A stretch of DNA of 64,000 bases from Rhizobium sp. NRK18 (GCF_024385575.1 NZ_JANFMV010000001.1:3067681-3131680), one strand, 5' to 3'. Positions 17,965-27,185 are shown, numbered from the stretch's first letter. The notes: generated by a model from the sequence alone, not told the origin. Numbers and translations: made by a program.

Positions 17965-19302
17965 ATGCACAGCCCGTCGCTGAACACGAAACCTCCAAGC
18001 ATCACATCGCTGTCTTCGCCCCGCATCCTGCAGATCTGTGAAGCCCTCACCTGGATCGCGATCGCGCTGTGCGCCGGCTGGTTGGCGTTCTATATCGTTG
18101 CCGGATACACGCTGATCGCCGTCAGCGTCGGGATGATGGGCGTGGCGATGATCGTCTCGCTCATGATGCTGAAGGCGGGCATGGTGCATGCGGGGCTGAT
18201 TTTCCCGCAGGTGACGAGCTTTCTCTTCATCTGCAATTTCGCGCTCTGTTTCGACATTCCCGACGCGGACACGCCGCGCATCCTGCATATCTATCTGCTG
18301 GTGATCGCGCTTGTCGGCTACGTCAATTATCAGCGGCAGCGCTCGTGGTTGCAGATCGGCATCATCGTCGCCTGTCTCGCCGGGTTCGCAATCTTCGCCA
18401 GCAGCAACTTCACCCTGGCGGCCGAAACGCCGTTGACCGGGACGATCCGGGGACCTTTCGCGCTCGTCAATGCCGGCATCCTGGCAACATTGTTTTCGGG
18501 CATTTTCGTCGTCATCCAGTCCGACGCCGCCAATAACGGCAGTTTTGTGCGGGAGCTGCTGCTGGGTGTCAGCCGCGGCGAATTCGAGCTCTTCTACCAG
18601 CCGCAGGTGGATCGGGAAGGCCGGACGATCGGCGCCGAGGCGCTGCTGCGCTGGAATCATCCGAAGCGCGGCTACGTGTCGCCCGCGGAGTTCATTCCGC
18701 TCGCCGAGCGCAGCGGCATCATGCCGAAGATCGGCAGCTGGGTGCTCAAGGAAGGCTGCCAGACGCTGGCGGCATGGAACGACGACACCGCAAGGCAACA
18801 CCTGACGCTCTCCATCAACATCACCGCCGATCAGTTCCTGCTGACGGACTTTGTCCAGCTGGTCGAAGGAACCGTCAAAACATACGGCGTCGATCCCAAG
18901 CGGCTGAAGCTCGAACTGACGGAAAGCGTCTTCGTCGCCGACGTCGAGGGGCTGGTCGCCAAGATGACCGCCCTACAGGATATCGGCATCGGCGTCGCGC
19001 TCGACGACTTCGGGACCGGCTATTCGTCCTTGAGCTATCTTCGCCGACTGCCGCTGACGCAATTGAAGATCGACCGCAGCTTCGTGCGCGGCGTTTCGGA
19101 AAACGAAACGGACGCGTCGCTGGCCAAGACCATCGTCCAGATGGGCCACGACCTCAGCCTCGACGTGCTGGCCGAAGGCGTTGAAACGGAAGCGCAATAC
19201 CGCTTCATGCTCGACTGCGGCTGCAGCGCGCTGCAGGGCTATTATTTTGGACGGCCGATGACATTGGCCGACTTCGAATTGCGCCTCCCGACCACCATCT
19301 GA
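17965..19302 (+). CDS. Membrane-bound EAL-domain cyclic di-GMP phosphodiesterase
   Basis: A 445-residue protein. The first 190 residues hold about five to six membrane segments (IAIALCAGWLAFYIVAGYTL and following) and no recognised sensor motif. An EAL domain fills residues 195-440. All hydrolysis marks are present: GAEALLRW (the EAL signature), LSINIT, KLELTES, DDFGTGYSSLSYL, KIDRSFV, the loop glutamate in AEGVETEAQ, and LQGYYFGRPM. There is no GGDEF domain. It should therefore degrade cyclic di-GMP to pGpG at the membrane, responding to an unknown signal. The gene stands alone, with 175 bases of spacer upstream. Confidence 0.92.
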   Translation: MHSPSLNTKPPSITSLSSPRILQICEALTWIAIALCAGWLAFYIVAGYTLIAVSVGMMGVAMIVSLMMLKAGMVHAGLIFPQVTSFLFICNFALCFDIPDADTPRILHIYLLVIALVGYVNYQRQRSWLQIGIIVACLAGFAIFASSNFTLAAETPLTGTIRGPFALVNAGILATLFSGIFVVIQSDAANNGSFVRELLLGVSRGEFELFYQPQVDREGRTIGAEALLRWNHPKRGYVSPAEFIPLAERSGIMPKIGSWVLKEGCQTLAAWNDDTARQHLTLSINITADQFLLTDFVQLVEGTVKTYGVDPKRLKLELTESVFVADVEGLVAKMTALQDIGIGVALDDFGTGYSSLSYLRRLPLTQLKIDRSFVRGVSENETDASLAKTIVQMGHDLSLDVLAEGVETEAQYRFMLDCGCSALQGYYFGRPMTLADFELRLPTTI

Positions 19303-19571
19303 AACGGGTTCGACTGTCGCCGTCGCGAGCCGGTGCGGCAATTTGACGGACCGCGTGGCAAAATGTCCCGAAGAGCCGCTGCCGGGCAGATCTTGCCATC
19401 AAATTACACCCGCAAAAACAGATCCTTGCCGATTTGCGGCGTGTCGACGGCTGCCGTTCCGGACCGCAAAAAGGTTCACGGAAGTGTCATGCGGCGTTGC
19501 TAGCCGGGACGTGCCCGTCCGCCCCAACGGCTCTTCCGGGCGTCTTCATCCACACTTCGAGGGACAAGCCT

Positions 19572-21203
19572 ATGTCTGAAATTTCCCGTCGTGCAACCGC
19601 ACTTGCGGCCTGCAGCGCCATGCTGCTCGTGTCGCTTTCTTCGGCCGTCAGCGCCGCACCTGCCGCCAACAACACGGCAACGCCGATCAAGCATCTGGTG
19701 GTCATCTTCCAGGAGAATGTCTCCTTCGATCACTACTTCGCCACCTATCCCAAGGCGACCAATCCCGATGGCGAGCCGAAGTTTGCCGCGTCCGCCGGAA
19801 CGCCGAAGGACATCAACACGCTGGAAAATGCCGGCCTGCTCGACAACAACCCCAACAAGACGGACGACAAGAACGGCGCCGACGCAGCTGCTCCCTTCCG
19901 CCTCGACCGCACACAGGCCGCGACCCAGTCGCAGAACCATGGCTACACCGCCGAACAGGCCGCCTATGACGACTTCAAGATGGACCTGTTTCCGGCCAGC
20001 ACCGGCCGCGCCACCAAGGGCGGCGCCGGCGCTTTCGGCACCAAGGGCCAGGTCATGGGCTACTACGACGGCAACACCGTCACGGCCCTGTGGAACTATG
20101 CCCAGCATTTTGCGATGAACGACAACTCGTTCTCGACCAATTTCGGTCCCTCGACGCCCGGCGCGATCAACCTCGTGTCCGGTCAGACGAACGGCCTCTC
20201 GCTGCCGCCGGGCTATGCGCTCGAGAAGGACGGCACCTATGACAAGGGCCGGGTCGTGCCGGACGGCAACGGCAACTGGACGATGATCTCCGACCTCGAT
20301 CCGACCGGGGACGTCTGTTCCACCGGCCAGACGGCACTCATGACCGGCCGCAACATCGGCGACATGCTGAACGATCGCGGCATCAGCTGGGGCTTCTTCG
20401 AAGGCGGCTTCGACCTGACGCTGAAGAACGCCGACAGCACGACGGGCTGCGACCGCGCCACGACCTCGACCGTCACCAACGAGCACAAGGCCGACTACAT
20501 CCCGCACCATCAGCCGTTCCAGTACTATCCGTCGACGGCCAATCCGCAGCATGTGCGTCCGTCCTCCGTCGCGGCAATCGGCACGTCCGACGACGGCGGC
20601 GCCAACCACCAGTACGACATGCACGACTTCACCGACGCCCTGAAGGCCGGCAACATGCCTGCCGTCAGCTTCCTGAAGGCGCCTGCCTATCAGGATGGCC
20701 ATGCCGGCTATTCCGATCCGATCGATGAGCAGGAATTCGTCGCCGAAACGGTCAATGCGATCGAGAAGTCGCCGTTCTGGAAGGATACCGCCATCGTCAT
20801 CCTCTATGACGATTCCGACGGCTGGTACGACCACGCTCATGCGCTTGTCAATCCGTCCAACATTCCGGTGAAGGGCTACGACGTCCTGAACGGCGACGCC
20901 TGCGGCACCGGCACGCCGATGCCCGGCGTCAACGGCCTGCCGGCGCAAGGCCGCTGCGGCTACGGCACCCGCCAGCCGCTGATGGTCCTCTCGCCCTATG
21001 CCAAGTCCAACTTCGTCGACCACACGCTGACCGACCAGACCTCGGTCATGCGCTTCATCGAGGACAACTGGATGGCCGGCCAGCGTCTCGGCGGCGGATC
21101 CTTCGATGCCGTTGCCGGTTCGCTCAACGGCATGTTCGACTGGTCGAAGGGCAACACGCCTGCGCTGATGCTCGACCCGAAGACCGGCGAAGTGAAGAGC
21201 TGA
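19572..21203 (+). CDS. Exported phosphoesterase (phospholipase C/acid phosphatase family)
   Basis: A 543-residue secreted protein: signal peptide ends about residue 29 (SSAVSAAPA), then IKHLVVIFQENVSFDHYFATYP, the metal-binding N-terminal motif of the PF04185 phosphoesterase family, in which Glu and Asn-type residues bind metal and the nucleophile. Later family marks are NDNSFSTNFGPSTPGAINLVSGQT, ISWGFFEGG, HDFTDALKAGNMPAVSFLKAP and IVILYDDSDGWYDH. Members include phospholipases C and acid phosphatases such as AcpA; substrate is not predictable. The ATG at 19572 follows GAGGGAC and gives the signal peptide; longer in-frame starts do not. A di-heme peroxidase gene follows after 11 bases, so both proteins are probably made together in the periplasm. 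Confidence 0.9.
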   Translation: MSEISRRATALAACSAMLLVSLSSAVSAAPAANNTATPIKHLVVIFQENVSFDHYFATYPKATNPDGEPKFAASAGTPKDINTLENAGLLDNNPNKTDDKNGADAAAPFRLDRTQAATQSQNHGYTAEQAAYDDFKMDLFPASTGRATKGGAGAFGTKGQVMGYYDGNTVTALWNYAQHFAMNDNSFSTNFGPSTPGAINLVSGQTNGLSLPPGYALEKDGTYDKGRVVPDGNGNWTMISDLDPTGDVCSTGQTALMTGRNIGDMLNDRGISWGFFEGGFDLTLKNADSTTGCDRATTSTVTNEHKADYIPHHQPFQYYPSTANPQHVRPSSVAAIGTSDDGGANHQYDMHDFTDALKAGNMPAVSFLKAPAYQDGHAGYSDPIDEQEFVAETVNAIEKSPFWKDTAIVILYDDSDGWYDHAHALVNPSNIPVKGYDVLNGDACGTGTPMPGVNGLPAQGRCGYGTRQPLMVLSPYAKSNFVDHTLTDQTSVMRFIEDNWMAGQRLGGGSFDAVAGSLNGMFDWSKGNTPALMLDPKTGEVKS

Positions 21204-21214
21204 GGAGGACCGGC

Positions 21215-22585
21215 ATGAAACGGCGCCCTCTCACGCCTTTCGTGCCGGCCGTTGCGCTCGCGGGCCTCGTGCTTGCGGGCGCATCCGCGCCGATCGCACG
21301 GGCAGAACATCGTGACACCGCCTCTCCGGCGGGAACGCAGCCGCTCAGCGCCATGGCGACGCTCGGCAAGTCGCTGTTCTACGACACGGCACTCTCTGCG
21401 TCCGGTCGCATGTCCTGCGCCAGCTGTCACGATCCGGCGCATCACTATGCGCCCGCCAACGCCCTGTCGGTCCAGCTCGGCGGTCCGCATCTCGACCAGC
21501 CGGGCATGCGGCCGGTGCCGACGCTCACCTACAAATATTTGACGCCGTCCTTCGAGGTCGGGCCGGAGACGGCAGCCACCGAGCAGAACGAAGCAACGCC
21601 GATGGCCGAAGTGGCGGCCGTTGCGGCCGGAAATGCCGCCGATGCGCAGCCGCTGCTGACCGCGGCAGCCCACAATCTGGCGCCCAAGGCCGGCAACGGC
21701 AACGATATCGTTCCGGAAGGCGGCATGTTCTGGGACGGTCGCGCCGACACGCTGCAGGAACAGGTGTTCGGCCCGCTCTACTCCCCTTTTGAGATGGCGC
21801 TCCCCGACCGGCATACGCTCTACGAGAAGCTGGCGGCCGCCTATGCGCCGGAAATGGAAAAGCTGTTCGGCAAGACCGTTCTCGCCGACGAGAAGGCGAC
21901 CGTCGACGAGGCCGGCTTCGCCATCGCCCGCTACGAGACGGAGGAGGTTTCCTTCCATCCCTTCACCAGCAAATATGACTATTACCTGAAAGGTCAGGCG
22001 ACGCTTTCCCCGGCCGAGGCGCACGGGCTGAAGCTCTTCGACGACGAGAACAAGGGCAATTGCGCCGCCTGCCATCTGGACCAGATCGATGCAGACGGGC
22101 GGCCGCCGATATTCACCGATTTCGAATACGAGGCGCTCGGCGTGCCGCGCAATCCGCATCTTGCCGCCAATGCCGACCCGAATTACCACGACCTCGGCAT
22201 CTGCGGCCCGTTCCGCAACGACGACTATGCAGAGCAGCCGGGCAATTGCGGCCTGTTCAAGACGCCGACGCTGCGAAACGTGGCGACCCGGCACACCTTC
22301 TTCCACAACGGCGTCTACGACACTCTGGAGGATGCGGTCCGGTTCTACGTCGATCGGGATGCGCGGCCAGAAGCGATCTATCCCAGGAAGCCGGACGGAA
22401 CGGTCGACCAATATGACGACCTGCCGCCGCGCTATCGCGGCAATATCGACGTGATCGACAAGCCGTTCGGCGGCAAACCCGGTGACACGCCGGTTCTCAC
22501 CGAGGCGGAGATCAGGGATCTGGTGGCGTTTCTCGGAACGCTGACCGACGGCTACGATCCGAAGAGCGAAGCCGCGGCCAGATGA
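21215..22585 (+). CDS. Di-heme cytochrome c peroxidase family protein (CcpA/MauG-like)
   Basis: A 456-residue exported protein: signal peptide to about residue 30 (IARAEH), two heme-attachment motifs CASCH and CAACH, and the segment NCGLFKTPTLRNVATRHTFF followed by HNGVYDTLEDAVRFY, which is diagnostic of the bacterial di-heme peroxidase superfamily. The spacing between hemes (about 220 residues) is longer than in classical CcpA, with an Ala/Glu-rich insertion at about 120-150. It may reduce peroxide or, like MauG, modify another protein. GAGGAGG precedes the ATG and the gap to the phosphoesterase is 11 bases. Whether the two enzymes cooperate is unknown. Confidence 0.9.
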   Translation: MKRRPLTPFVPAVALAGLVLAGASAPIARAEHRDTASPAGTQPLSAMATLGKSLFYDTALSASGRMSCASCHDPAHHYAPANALSVQLGGPHLDQPGMRPVPTLTYKYLTPSFEVGPETAATEQNEATPMAEVAAVAAGNAADAQPLLTAAAHNLAPKAGNGNDIVPEGGMFWDGRADTLQEQVFGPLYSPFEMALPDRHTLYEKLAAAYAPEMEKLFGKTVLADEKATVDEAGFAIARYETEEVSFHPFTSKYDYYLKGQATLSPAEAHGLKLFDDENKGNCAACHLDQIDADGRPPIFTDFEYEALGVPRNPHLAANADPNYHDLGICGPFRNDDYAEQPGNCGLFKTPTLRNVATRHTFFHNGVYDTLEDAVRFYVDRDARPEAIYPRKPDGTVDQYDDLPPRYRGNIDVIDKPFGGKPGDTPVLTEAEIRDLVAFLGTLTDGYDPKSEAAAR

Positions 22586-22607
22586 GCGCGCCGGATCGAG
22601 ACCCGTG

Positions 22608-23702
22608 TCAGGCCTCGATTTCCACGTCCGTCAGCGGGCGCGAGCAGCAGGCGAGGATGTAGCCCTCGTCGATCTCGTCGTCGAGAATGCCGCCATTGTG
22701 CTGCATGTCGACCTTGCCCGACAGGCACTTGACCCGGCAGGTGCCGCAGATGCCGGATTCGCAGGCGGCACCTATGCGCACGCCGTTGGCGCGTGCCGTC
22801 TGCAGCACGGTGAAGCCCGGCTGGCAGTCGACGTTCTTACCGCTGTCGGCGAAGCGCACCTTGAACGAAGGTTCCGCGTCCTTGTCCTCGTTGACGACGA
22901 TCGGCATGTCGGCGATCGGAGCGGCCGTCGCGAATGCCTCCTGGTGATAGCGGCTCATGTCGAAGCCGGCCGTCTCCAGCGATTCCCGGACCGTCGCCAT
23001 GAACGGTTCAGGGCCGCAGCAGAACACCGTGCGGTCGAGGAAGTCGGGAGCCAGAAGCGCGATCTTGGCCTTGTCGACCCGGCCCTTCAGGCCTGACCAG
23101 AACTGCGACCGCTCCAGCTGCTCGACGATCAGGCCGAGCGAGAAGTTCGGCATGTAGCGCGCCTTGTACTCCAGCTCCGAGCGGAAGATGATGTCGTTCG
23201 GCGAGCGGGCGCAATGGATGAAGGCGATGTCGCTATCCGGTTCGCGGTCGCCGAGGTCGCGGGTCATCGACATCATCGGCGTGATGCCGGAACCGGCCGA
23301 GATGAACAGGTATTTCTCACCCGGATGGCGGACATAGGAGAAGTCGCCGCGCGGACCGTGCGCCTTGATCTTCATGCCCGGATACAGGTGTTCCTGCATC
23401 CAGCGGGTGCCGACGCTGTCCTTCTGCGCCTTGACCGTGACGGCCAGCATGAAGGGCCGCGACGGGCTCGACGACAGCGTATAGGTGCGCATCACCGTCT
23501 CCTGCCCGACCGGCAGTTCGAGCGTGACGAACTGGCCGGGCAGGTAGCGGAACCAGCGGTTCTCCTTGTCTGCCCGGAAAGTGAAGGTCATCGTGTCCGG
23601 CGCCTCGGGCGTCCAGCCAACGCATTCCAGCATGTCTTCCTTGTCGCTCCAGGGGAGCATTTCGTCGACATGCTTGAAGGGGGCTTTCTTCACGCTGCTC
23701 AT
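22608..23702 (-). CDS. gbcB: Reductase component of a glycine-betaine-type Rieske monooxygenase (GbcB-like)
   Basis: A 364-residue NAD(P)H-dependent electron-transfer protein. It has an FAD domain (RTYTLSSSPSRP, about 75-86), an NAD domain (ISAGSGITPMMSM; CGPEPFM), and a C-terminal plant-type 2Fe-2S ferredoxin domain with CESGICGTC and a fourth Cys near residue 353. This layout matches GbcB and stachydrine-demethylase reductases, which pass electrons to the partner oxygenase. The ATG at 23702 shares one base with the stop of the oxygenase gene (TGATG), so the two are translationally coupled. Assignment to betaine rather than another quaternary amine rests on the partner and is probable, not proven. 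Confidence 0.85.
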   Translation of the reverse strand: MSSVKKAPFKHVDEMLPWSDKEDMLECVGWTPEAPDTMTFTFRADKENRWFRYLPGQFVTLELPVGQETVMRTYTLSSSPSRPFMLAVTVKAQKDSVGTRWMQEHLYPGMKIKAHGPRGDFSYVRHPGEKYLFISAGSGITPMMSMTRDLGDREPDSDIAFIHCARSPNDIIFRSELEYKARYMPNFSLGLIVEQLERSQFWSGLKGRVDKAKIALLAPDFLDRTVFCCGPEPFMATVRESLETAGFDMSRYHQEAFATAAPIADMPIVVNEDKDAEPSFKVRFADSGKNVDCQPGFTVLQTARANGVRIGAACESGICGTCRVKCLSGKVDMQHNGGILDDEIDEGYILACCSRPLTDVEIEA

Positions 23703-24946
23703 CACGCGACAACCGACAGCTTGGTGCGATCGCCTTCAAGGCGGTCGATCATGAAATTGGTGTACCACTCGACGAACTGCATGACGCCGCCTTCGTGGTC
23801 CGGCGAATAGGGGCCCGGTTCATAGGCCGGAGACCGGATGCCGAAGGCGTTTTCCTCGACGATGCGGCGGTCCTGGTCGTTGGTCTCGTTCCAGACGTGA
23901 GTCAGCTCCTCGAGGTCGTAATCGACGCCCTCGACGGCATCCTTGTTGACCAGCCACTTGGTTGTGACCATGGTCTCTTCGGGGCCGAGCGGCAGCACAC
24001 GGAAGGTGATCGCATGATCGCCGAGCATGTGGTTCCAGGTTGTCGGATAATGGAACAGCAGCATGGTGCCGATGTTGCCGACCGTGACGTCGGACGAGAG
24101 CGGCTTCTTGACCGCCGGCTTGCCGGACATCGTGTAGCTGACGGCGCCTTCGATCAGCGGCATGCGGGCGGCGCGGAACTGGCCGCTCTCATGCATCTTG
24201 AACTGGCTCGGCAGGCCGGCATCCTCGCAGTGCTTCCAATGGGCGGCAATGACCGGGTCGTCGCCCGCTCCCTGCGTGCCGGTGACCGACGGCGCTTCCG
24301 GATAGGTGCGGCAGAGCTCCGGATGATTGCCGGCGCAATGGTAGCACTCGCGGTTGTTTTCCCAGACGAGCTTCCAGTTGCCCTTTTCGATGATGGTCGA
24401 CTGGTGGGCGACCTTGGCTTCCGCCAGGCGATGCGGCCCGACATAGGCATCGAGCATGGCGCGAACCGGAGCAAAGTCGGGCGCGACATTGGCGAGACAG
24501 ACGAAGATGTAGCCGGCGACGGACTCGCAGTGCACCTTCTTCAGCGAGAATTGCGACTTGTCGAAGTCTTCGCCCATCTGGCGGGCAAACAGCAGCGAAC
24601 CATCGAGCTCGTAGGTCCACTGGTGGTAGGGGCAGACAAGCTTGGCGGAGGCGCCGCGCTCTGTGTTGCAGACGCGCGAACCGCGGTGGCGGCAGGAATT
24701 GTGCAGGGCGCGGATGACGCCGTCACGGCCACGCACGACGACGACCGGATAGTCACCGATCTGAACGGTGAAGAAATTGCCGGCCTTCGGGATCTCGCAG
24801 TCATGGCCGATGAACAGCCAGTCGCGATACCAGATCGTCTCCATATCCAGCTTGAAATAGTCGGGGTCGGTGTAGAAGGCCTGCTCCAGGCTGAAGCCTT
24901 CGCGACGGTTGTTCAATTGCCGCAGCACAGTGTTACGAATATCCAT
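23702..24946 (-). CDS. gbcA: Rieske oxygenase alpha subunit, glycine betaine demethylase type (GbcA-like)
   Basis: A 414-residue non-heme iron oxygenase. The Rieske cluster ligands are CRH (in NSCRHRGSRVC) and CPYHQW; the mononuclear iron site is ENNRECYHCAGNHPE. N-terminal FYTDPDYFKLDMETIWYRDW and IGDYPVVVVRGRDG are close to what I remember of GbcA, which oxidatively removes one methyl from glycine betaine to give dimethylglycine and formaldehyde. Close relatives act on stachydrine or carnitine-like amines. It forms an operon with its reductase. The transcript begins with a cobalamin riboswitch 115-300 bases upstream. A GAGGA site precedes the ATG. Confidence 0.85.
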   Translation of the reverse strand: MDIRNTVLRQLNNRREGFSLEQAFYTDPDYFKLDMETIWYRDWLFIGHDCEIPKAGNFFTVQIGDYPVVVVRGRDGVIRALHNSCRHRGSRVCNTERGASAKLVCPYHQWTYELDGSLLFARQMGEDFDKSQFSLKKVHCESVAGYIFVCLANVAPDFAPVRAMLDAYVGPHRLAEAKVAHQSTIIEKGNWKLVWENNRECYHCAGNHPELCRTYPEAPSVTGTQGAGDDPVIAAHWKHCEDAGLPSQFKMHESGQFRAARMPLIEGAVSYTMSGKPAVKKPLSSDVTVGNIGTMLLFHYPTTWNHMLGDHAITFRVLPLGPEETMVTTKWLVNKDAVEGVDYDLEELTHVWNETNDQDRRIVEENAFGIRSPAYEPGPYSPDHEGGVMQFVEWYTNFMIDRLEGDRTKLSVVA

Positions 24947-25060
24947 GACCCATCCTCATGCGCCAAAAAATCAGTGATGCAGACAACCGAGAGGTCACGG
25001 CCGGCTGGGAGTACCGACAGTTGGAGACCCTGGCCGGTTGCTGCGGCCAAGTTTCAAAAT

Positions 25061-25245
25061 CCATGCTTCAGGCTGGTTTCCGGGCTTAAGAGCTCCCCGA
25101 CCCTGGGGCATCGGCAGTTCCGGATCTTGCCGGTGGTTCTTTCGCCGATTTCAAGCTCTTATACCGTTGCTAGGCAGCGCCGGATTTTCACCGGCTTTCC
25201 CAATTTTTCGCCCTCCCTATCAGGGCGAGACCTTGAGCCTGTGGA
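25061..25245 (-). promoter_or_regulatory. Cobalamin (B12) riboswitch in the leader of the Rieske demethylase operon
   Basis: Read on the minus strand, the leader has the known cobalamin aptamer order. The 5' P1 strand CAGGCT-CAA-GGT (25230-25241) comes first. Next is the conserved core GGGAAAGCCGGTG-AAAATCCGGCGCTGCC followed by GCAACGGT (25165-25203). Then come the pairing arms AAGAGCT (near 25160) and AGCTCTT (near 25090). The B12 box AGCCCGGAAACCAGCCTG (25069-25086) ends the aptamer; its ACC-AGCCTG pairs exactly with the P1 5' strand. One core deviation is GCCTAGCAAC instead of GCCCCGCAAC. The aptamer ends about 115 bases before the gbcA start. No U-tract terminator is visible between them, so control may be at translation. 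Confidence 0.88.
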
Positions 25246-25247
25246 GA

Positions 25248-25253
25248 CTATAA
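25248..25253 (-). promoter_or_regulatory. Candidate -10 box (TATAGT) for the riboswitch transcript
   Basis: TATAGT on the minus strand lies just upstream of the aptamer's 5' pairing strand, which would start transcription near 25241. A matching -35 box is not obvious at the usual distance, so this is a weak call based on position and sequence. Confidence 0.4.
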
Positions 25254-25388
25254 TTGGGAACCGATGTCGCAGACACGCTGCCAGCGACACGCGACACGAC
25301 AATTGACGACACGCAACCAAGTCGCAGACAGGACAGGGACAGGGCACGCGGCGGCCCTTTAACCGGCGGTTAACCACGTTTTGCGACG

Positions 25389-26084
25389 ATGATGGACCAT
25401 AGCGGAGCCCTGCACGTGTCCGAAGCCATGAAGACCAGATATTACCAGGCAGCGGAGAAAAAGCCGAAGCTTCCCGGACAGGCGGTTCATACCGAGTTCC
25501 TGCGCACCGGCCGCATCGTGCGCGGCAAGGAAAACTGGCTGGAAGAGGAGCGGCGCTACCTCACCTATGAAGAGGTCGCAGAGCGCACGGGCAAGATGCT
25601 GACGGCCGCCGGCGAACGCACCCATGAGCGCCTGAACCGGTTTCACAAATCGATCCAGTTCCCGAAGATCATCTTTCATCGTACCTTCGAACAGAGCCCG
25701 CATCTCGGCTATTGCCACATCACGGCGGCGCGGACGAACTATCCGCGCTTCAACGACGTCATCTGGGCGTTCTACATCGCCAACTTCTTCTCCGAAATCG
25801 GCGGCTCGGACGCCTTCTTCGGACGTCTGAACCTCAAATATCCGCGCATGTATTTCGCCGTGGCGGTCAACCAGAACCAGCCGGTGCCGGCCGACAAGCC
25901 GGCGCAAACCAAGCCGCAGAGGTCGATTGCGGAATTGCCGCCCCCGCCCCGCCTGCAGATCGACCGCAGCGTCAACAATGGCGGCATCCTGTTCCAGACG
26001 CACGAGAAGAAGGAAGCGGTCAAGAACGTCCTCCTGCTTGGCGCCCGCGACGAGGCCCTGCGGCGCATCATCCAGGCGCTCTGA
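25389..26084 (+). CDS. Conserved rhizobial protein of unknown function (possibly DUF6656)
   Basis: A protein of up to 231 residues, divergent from the riboswitch. Segments such as TEFLRTGRIVRGKENWLEEE, RRYLTYEEVAERTGKML and GYCHITAARTNYPRFNDVIW agree with my memory of the family called DUF6656, known from rhizobia, but I cannot verify this. No signal peptide, membrane segment or enzyme motif is visible. A proline-rich linker (LPPPPR, about residue 182) separates a short C-terminal tail. Two adjacent ATG codons at 25389 and 25392 and a third at codon 14 are all possible starts; none has a strong ribosome site. Function is unknown. Confidence 0.75.
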   Translation: MMDHSGALHVSEAMKTRYYQAAEKKPKLPGQAVHTEFLRTGRIVRGKENWLEEERRYLTYEEVAERTGKMLTAAGERTHERLNRFHKSIQFPKIIFHRTFEQSPHLGYCHITAARTNYPRFNDVIWAFYIANFFSEIGGSDAFFGRLNLKYPRMYFAVAVNQNQPVPADKPAQTKPQRSIAELPPPPRLQIDRSVNNGGILFQTHEKKEAVKNVLLLGARDEALRRIIQAL

Positions 26085-26177
26085 CCGCTTCGCGCCCCTC
26101 GCCTGCTCCGATCGGACGCAGTTGAACACCCGGGCGTTCCGGGCTAAGGACAGGGCCAATCCGAAGTCCGGTGAGCC

Positions 26178-27185
26178 ATGGCCCGCATTATCGACATCAC
26201 CAAGAATCCCGACGAGGCGATAGCCGCCGCGTTGCCTCTGCTTGAAGCCGGCAAGCCGATCGCCATGCCGACCGAGACGGTCTACGGACTGGCTGCGGAT
26301 GCGACCAATCCGGCGGCCGTGACGGCGATTTACGAGACGAAGGGGCGTCCGCGCTTCAATCCGTTGATCTGCCATATGGCCGACAAGGCGATGGCTGAGC
26401 GCTACGCGACATTCGATCCCGTTTCGGCGCAACTGGCGGATAGGTTCTGGCCTGGTCCCCTGACGCTCATCCTGCCGCTGAAGGAAGGTTCCGGCATCCA
26501 CCCGCTCGCGACCGCCGGGCTCGAGACCGTCGGCGTGCGCGTGCCACGCGGTTTTTCCGCCACGCTGATCAAGGCCTTCGACCGGCCCCTTGCGGCCCCC
26601 TCCGCCAACACCTCCGGCAAGATCAGCCCGACGACCGCCGCCCATGTGGACCAGGATCTCGGCGAGCGGATCGACCTGATCCTCGACGGTGGCCCCGCAA
26701 AGGTCGGGCTGGAATCGACCATCGTCAAGGTGGACGGAGACGTCATCCGGCTGCTGCGTCCGGGCGGCATCAGTGCCGACGAGATCGCCGCGGCGACAGG
26801 CCTCGAGGTGGTGCGCCACGATGGCACGAATGCCGAAATCGAAGCGCCGGGCATGCTGGTATCCCATTATGCGCCGGGCGCCTCCATGCGGCTGATGGCC
26901 GACATGCTGCTGCCGGGCGAAGCGCTGCTGACCTTCGGCGGCAAGCGCCTGCCCGGCATCGAATATGCGCTCGGCATCTTCGACCTCAGCCCCTCCGGCG
27001 ATCTGGCCGAAGCGGCGGCCAGCCTGTTCGGCATGATGAAGGATGCGGACGCCACCGGCGCGAAGACGATTGCCGTCACCGCCATCCCAAGCCACGGACT
27101 CGGCGAAGCGATCAACGACCGGCTGGCGCGCGCCGCAGCGCCGCGCACGCCCGAAACCACAGGACAGAAACACGATGACCAGTGA
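26178..27185 (+). CDS. Threonylcarbamoyl-AMP synthase (Sua5/YrdC/YwlC family)
   Basis: A 335-residue Sua5-type enzyme. It makes threonylcarbamoyl-AMP from threonine, bicarbonate and ATP, the first step of t6A formation at position 37 of ANN-decoding tRNAs. Marks of the catalytic domain are PTETVYGLAADATN, KGRPRFNPLICH (the K-R-S/T-type ATP motif region), FWPGPLTLIL and APSANTSGKISPT. The extra C-terminal domain (about 215-335) separates long Sua5 from short TsaC, and VSHYAPGA marks the linker. The ATG at 26178 is well placed. The end overlaps the following dehydrogenase gene by 11 bases. Identification is firm. Confidence 0.93.
   Translation: MARIIDITKNPDEAIAAALPLLEAGKPIAMPTETVYGLAADATNPAAVTAIYETKGRPRFNPLICHMADKAMAERYATFDPVSAQLADRFWPGPLTLILPLKEGSGIHPLATAGLETVGVRVPRGFSATLIKAFDRPLAAPSANTSGKISPTTAAHVDQDLGERIDLILDGGPAKVGLESTIVKVDGDVIRLLRPGGISADEIAAATGLEVVRHDGTNAEIEAPGMLVSHYAPGASMRLMADMLLPGEALLTFGGKRLPGIEYALGIFDLSPSGDLAEAAASLFGMMKDADATGAKTIAVTAIPSHGLGEAINDRLARAAAPRTPETTGQKHDDQ

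Noticed and set aside
19303..19571. Possible Pho box upstream of the phosphoesterase (TGTCAT near 19484)
   Set aside because: Only one half-site is present; the second TGTCA-type half at 11 bases spacing is missing, so phosphate control cannot be claimed.
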